From contig JAAUSP010000457.1 of the NCBI GenBank assembly GCA_012032575.1, positions 1-6,231 of the forward strand: 6,231 nucleotides of DNA, given 5' to 3'. The DNA comes from Anaerolineales bacterium (GTDB lineage Bacteria; Chloroflexota; Anaerolineae; 4572-78; J111). The position numbers and the translations under genes were made by a program. The notes under the pieces are model-generated. The model ran no database searches. It was not told the origin of the DNA and worked only from the letters and a program-made list of their open reading frames with translations. Below are positions 4,252 to 6,231 of the stretch, piece after piece. The first letter of the stretch is position 1; the number at the start of each line of letters is the position of its first letter.

Positions 4252-5817
4252 ATGAAACCCATCTCGCGCCAACGCAAACTTATCACCGGACTGGTCACGG
4301 CGGCCATCCTCATCATCCTGACCGCTGCCGTCAGCGTTGACCACTGGCTGCTGGTGGACCTGCCCCGGCCCGACGAACTGTACCAGTACACTACCGCCCC
4401 TTCGACCAAAATCTATGACCGGAACGGCACGCTGCTGTACGAAATCACCGACCCGCACCAGGGCTTGCACACGCCGCTGACTCTGGAAGATGTTCCGCCG
4501 GCCTGCCTTGAGGCCACCATCGCCACCGAGGACGCCAGCTTTTACCGCAACCCCGGCGTGGATGCCTGGGCTATCCTGCGCGCCTTGTACATCAACTGGC
4601 AGGGCGGCGAAGTGTTGAGCGGCGGCAGCACCATCACCCAGCAGTTGGCCCGCAACCTGCTTCTCTCGCCCCAGGAGCGGACCGAAATCAGCCTGACCCG
4701 CAAACTGCGCGAAGCCATCCTGGCCTGGCGGCTGGCCCGAACCTACGCCAAAGACGAAATCCTGACCCTCTACCTCAACGAAACCTACTACGGCAACCTG
4801 GCCTACGGCATCGAAGCGGCCAGCCGGACCTACTTCGGCAAGCACGCCGCCGAACTGGATTTGGCCGAGTGCGCCATGCTCGCCGGGCTGCCGCAAAGTC
4901 CGGCCAACTACAACCCGCTGGAAAACCCCGACACGGCCAAAGCGCGGCAGAGCATCGTCCTCGATTTGATGGTCAAGCAGCAGTTTATCACCACCGACGA
5001 AGCCGGCAGCGCCCGCACCGAAAAGCTGGGCTACGCCGCCATCCCCTTCCCCATCGAAGCGCCCCACGTTGTGATGTATATTCGCGGCCAGTTGGAGCGC
5101 CAATACGGCCTGGAGGCCATTTACCGCCAGGGCTTGCAGGTCTACACCACCGTAGATTTGAACATCCAGAATATGGCCCAGCGCATCGTTCGCTACCGGC
5201 TGGCCGAACTGTCCAAGCAAAAGGCCGGCCAGCCGCCGCGCAATATCCGCAACGCCGCCGTGGTCGTGCTCGACCCGCGCAGCGGCGAAGTACTGGCCCT
5301 GCTCGGCAGCCCCGATTACTTCGACCCGCGCATTGATGGCGCAGTTAACGCCACCATGGCCACCCGCCAGCCCGGCTCCTCGATCAAACCGATCACCTAC
5401 GCCGCCGCCTTTGACCCCGCCATCGCCGCCGCTCACGGCTACGAGCCGCTCACCGCCGCCTCGATGCTGGTGGACGTGCGCACCGCCTTTGTCACCCAGG
5501 AAGGCCAGCCCTACGTGCCCGAAAATTACGACCGCACCTGGCGCGGGTCGGTCTTGTTACGGCAGGCGTTAGCCAGCAGCTACAACCTGATCGCGGTCAA
5601 GGTGCTGGATTACGTCGGCCTGGACAGCACCATTGACCTGGCCCGCTCGCTCGGCATCACCACCTTTGACAACAAAAACTTCGGCCTGGCCCTGACCCTC
5701 GGCGGGGGCGAGGTCCGTTTGCTGGAACTGACCGCCGCTTACGGCGCATTTGCCAACGGCGGGCGCAAGCTGGAGCCGGTCGCCATCACCCGCATCACCG
5801 ATCACACCGGCCGGTGA
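4252..5817 (+). CDS. Class A penicillin-binding protein (transglycosylase-transpeptidase), reading frame broken at its 3' part
   Basis: This bifunctional enzyme polymerises lipid II glycan strands and cross-links peptides at the outer face of the membrane. I choose the ATG at 4252 (MKPISRQRK); a longer frame from 4165 only translates the heptamer repeats. A short basic cytosolic tip precedes one membrane anchor (about residues 11-29). The GT51 domain shows its motifs in order: EDASFYRNPGVD (93-104, catalytic Glu93, with Asn where many members have His), GGSTITQQLARN (124-135), RKLREA (150-155), YLNETYYG (174-181) and AASRTYFGK (189-197). The transpeptidase follows: QPGSSIKP with nucleophile Ser376 and Lys379, and SYN (443-445). 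The third motif, KTG, is not in this ORF, which stops at residue 521. It lies 150 bases further on in the same frame. The gene is GC-rich and monocistronic here, with a weak RBS. Confidence 0.92.
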   Translation: MKPISRQRKLITGLVTAAILIILTAAVSVDHWLLVDLPRPDELYQYTTAPSTKIYDRNGTLLYEITDPHQGLHTPLTLEDVPPACLEATIATEDASFYRNPGVDAWAILRALYINWQGGEVLSGGSTITQQLARNLLLSPQERTEISLTRKLREAILAWRLARTYAKDEILTLYLNETYYGNLAYGIEAASRTYFGKHAAELDLAECAMLAGLPQSPANYNPLENPDTAKARQSIVLDLMVKQQFITTDEAGSARTEKLGYAAIPFPIEAPHVVMYIRGQLERQYGLEAIYRQGLQVYTTVDLNIQNMAQRIVRYRLAELSKQKAGQPPRNIRNAAVVVLDPRSGEVLALLGSPDYFDPRIDGAVNATMATRQPGSSIKPITYAAAFDPAIAAAHGYEPLTAASMLVDVRTAFVTQEGQPYVPENYDRTWRGSVLLRQALASSYNLIAVKVLDYVGLDSTIDLARSLGITTFDNKNFGLALTLGGGEVRLLELTAAYGAFANGGRKLEPVAITRITDHTGR

Positions 5818-6231
5818 TTTTTCAATCGCCCCAGAATCTCAACCCGGCGCGCCGTGCTCGACCCGCGCACGGCCTATCTCATCACCTCGATTTTGAGCGA
5901 CAACTACGCCCGCCGCTCCACCTTTGGCGGCGGCAGCCCGCTGCAGCTCAGCCGGCCGGCCGCGGCTAAAACCGGCACCACCCAGGATTGGCGCGACAAC
6001 TGGACCGTCGGCTACACCCCCGATCTCGTCGTCGGGGTATGGGCCGGCAACGCCGACAACGAACCCATGCGCCATATCTCCGGCGTCACCGGCGCAGCCC
6101 CCATCTGGCACGACCTGATGGAAGAACTGCACAAAACCATTCCCATCCACGCTTTCCCCCAGCCGGATGGGCTGATTGAAAAACCGTCTGCGCCGACAAC
6201 GGACTTGTGCCCGTTGAACGTTCCACGTTGG
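5814..6231 (+). pseudogene. C-terminal continuation of the class A PBP, separated by compensating frameshifts
   Basis: From 5814 the protein continues in the -1 frame (VIFQSPQNLNP), then returns to the original frame by about 5851 (AVLDPRTAYLITSILSD). This part carries the third transpeptidase motif, KTGTT, at 5968-5982, then WTVGYTPDLVVGVWAGNADN and SGVTGAAPIWHD. Near 6181-6186 the frame slips again: EKPSAP should read EKTVCADNGLVPVERSTL in the -1 frame up to the window edge. All three changes are single bases in short homopolymers: GG for GGG at 5813-5814, GG for G at 5846-5847, and five A for six at 6179-6183. The gene is therefore either newly inactivated three times or, more simply, intact with consensus errors. 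The C-terminal end lies outside the window. Confidence 0.8.

Noticed and set aside
4228..5436. 402-codon open frame on the minus strand
   Set aside because: It is the complement of the PBP coding sequence; low-complexity Gly/Ala/Val-rich composition, as expected for an antisense frame of a GC-rich gene.
1..6231. CRISPR array, tRNA or rRNA genes
   Set aside because: The only tandem repeats are 7-bp units without spacers, and I saw no tRNA cloverleaf or rRNA sequence.

Overview
The window looks like a chromosomal fragment of a Chloroflexota bacterium, probably Anaerolineae-like. This rests on protein style rather than a marker gene: a secreted protein with an NGDFE jelly-roll module ending in a YLPVISQ tail, a class A penicillin-binding protein of the type common in that phylum, small antitoxin and retropepsin genes, and abundant short intergenic repeats. 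The large PBP gene is GC-rich, while the putative lipoprotein gene (1664-2203) is clearly AT-rich, so the segment is mosaic.

Layout. 1-722: the 3' remnant of a secreted protein. 735-784: a long imperfect hairpin. About 890-1468: a REP-associated (Y1/IS200-like) transposase that has lost its N-terminal HUH half. It is split by a 162-bp MITE-like element (973-1134) with a TTA target duplication, and its end is formed by a 34-nt near-perfect palindrome (1422-1455). 1664-2203: an AT-rich exported protein or lipoprotein of unknown function. 2341-2966, minus strand: a two-gene operon (ATGA overlap) of an antitoxin-like protein and a retropepsin-like protease, with a strong RBS and its own intrinsic terminator. 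3167-3998: a run of broken genes, namely a frameshifted and truncated PIN/VapC toxin, an OsmC-like gene with its middle deleted, and a MazE-type antitoxin fused to the last ~30 residues of what looks like its MazF partner. 3999-4251: an intergenic region with two different heptanucleotide tandem arrays. 4252-6231: a class A PBP running off the window, with three single-base frame disruptions after residue ~520.

The intact genes appear to be the exported protein and the protease operon; the PBP is intact if its indels are sequencing errors. The rest looks like an accessory region eroded by insertion, internal deletion and indels. The indels affecting the PBP and vapC nearly all sit in short homopolymers, so sequencing error must be excluded before those genes are called dead. 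The MITE insertion and the gene fusions cannot be explained that way.
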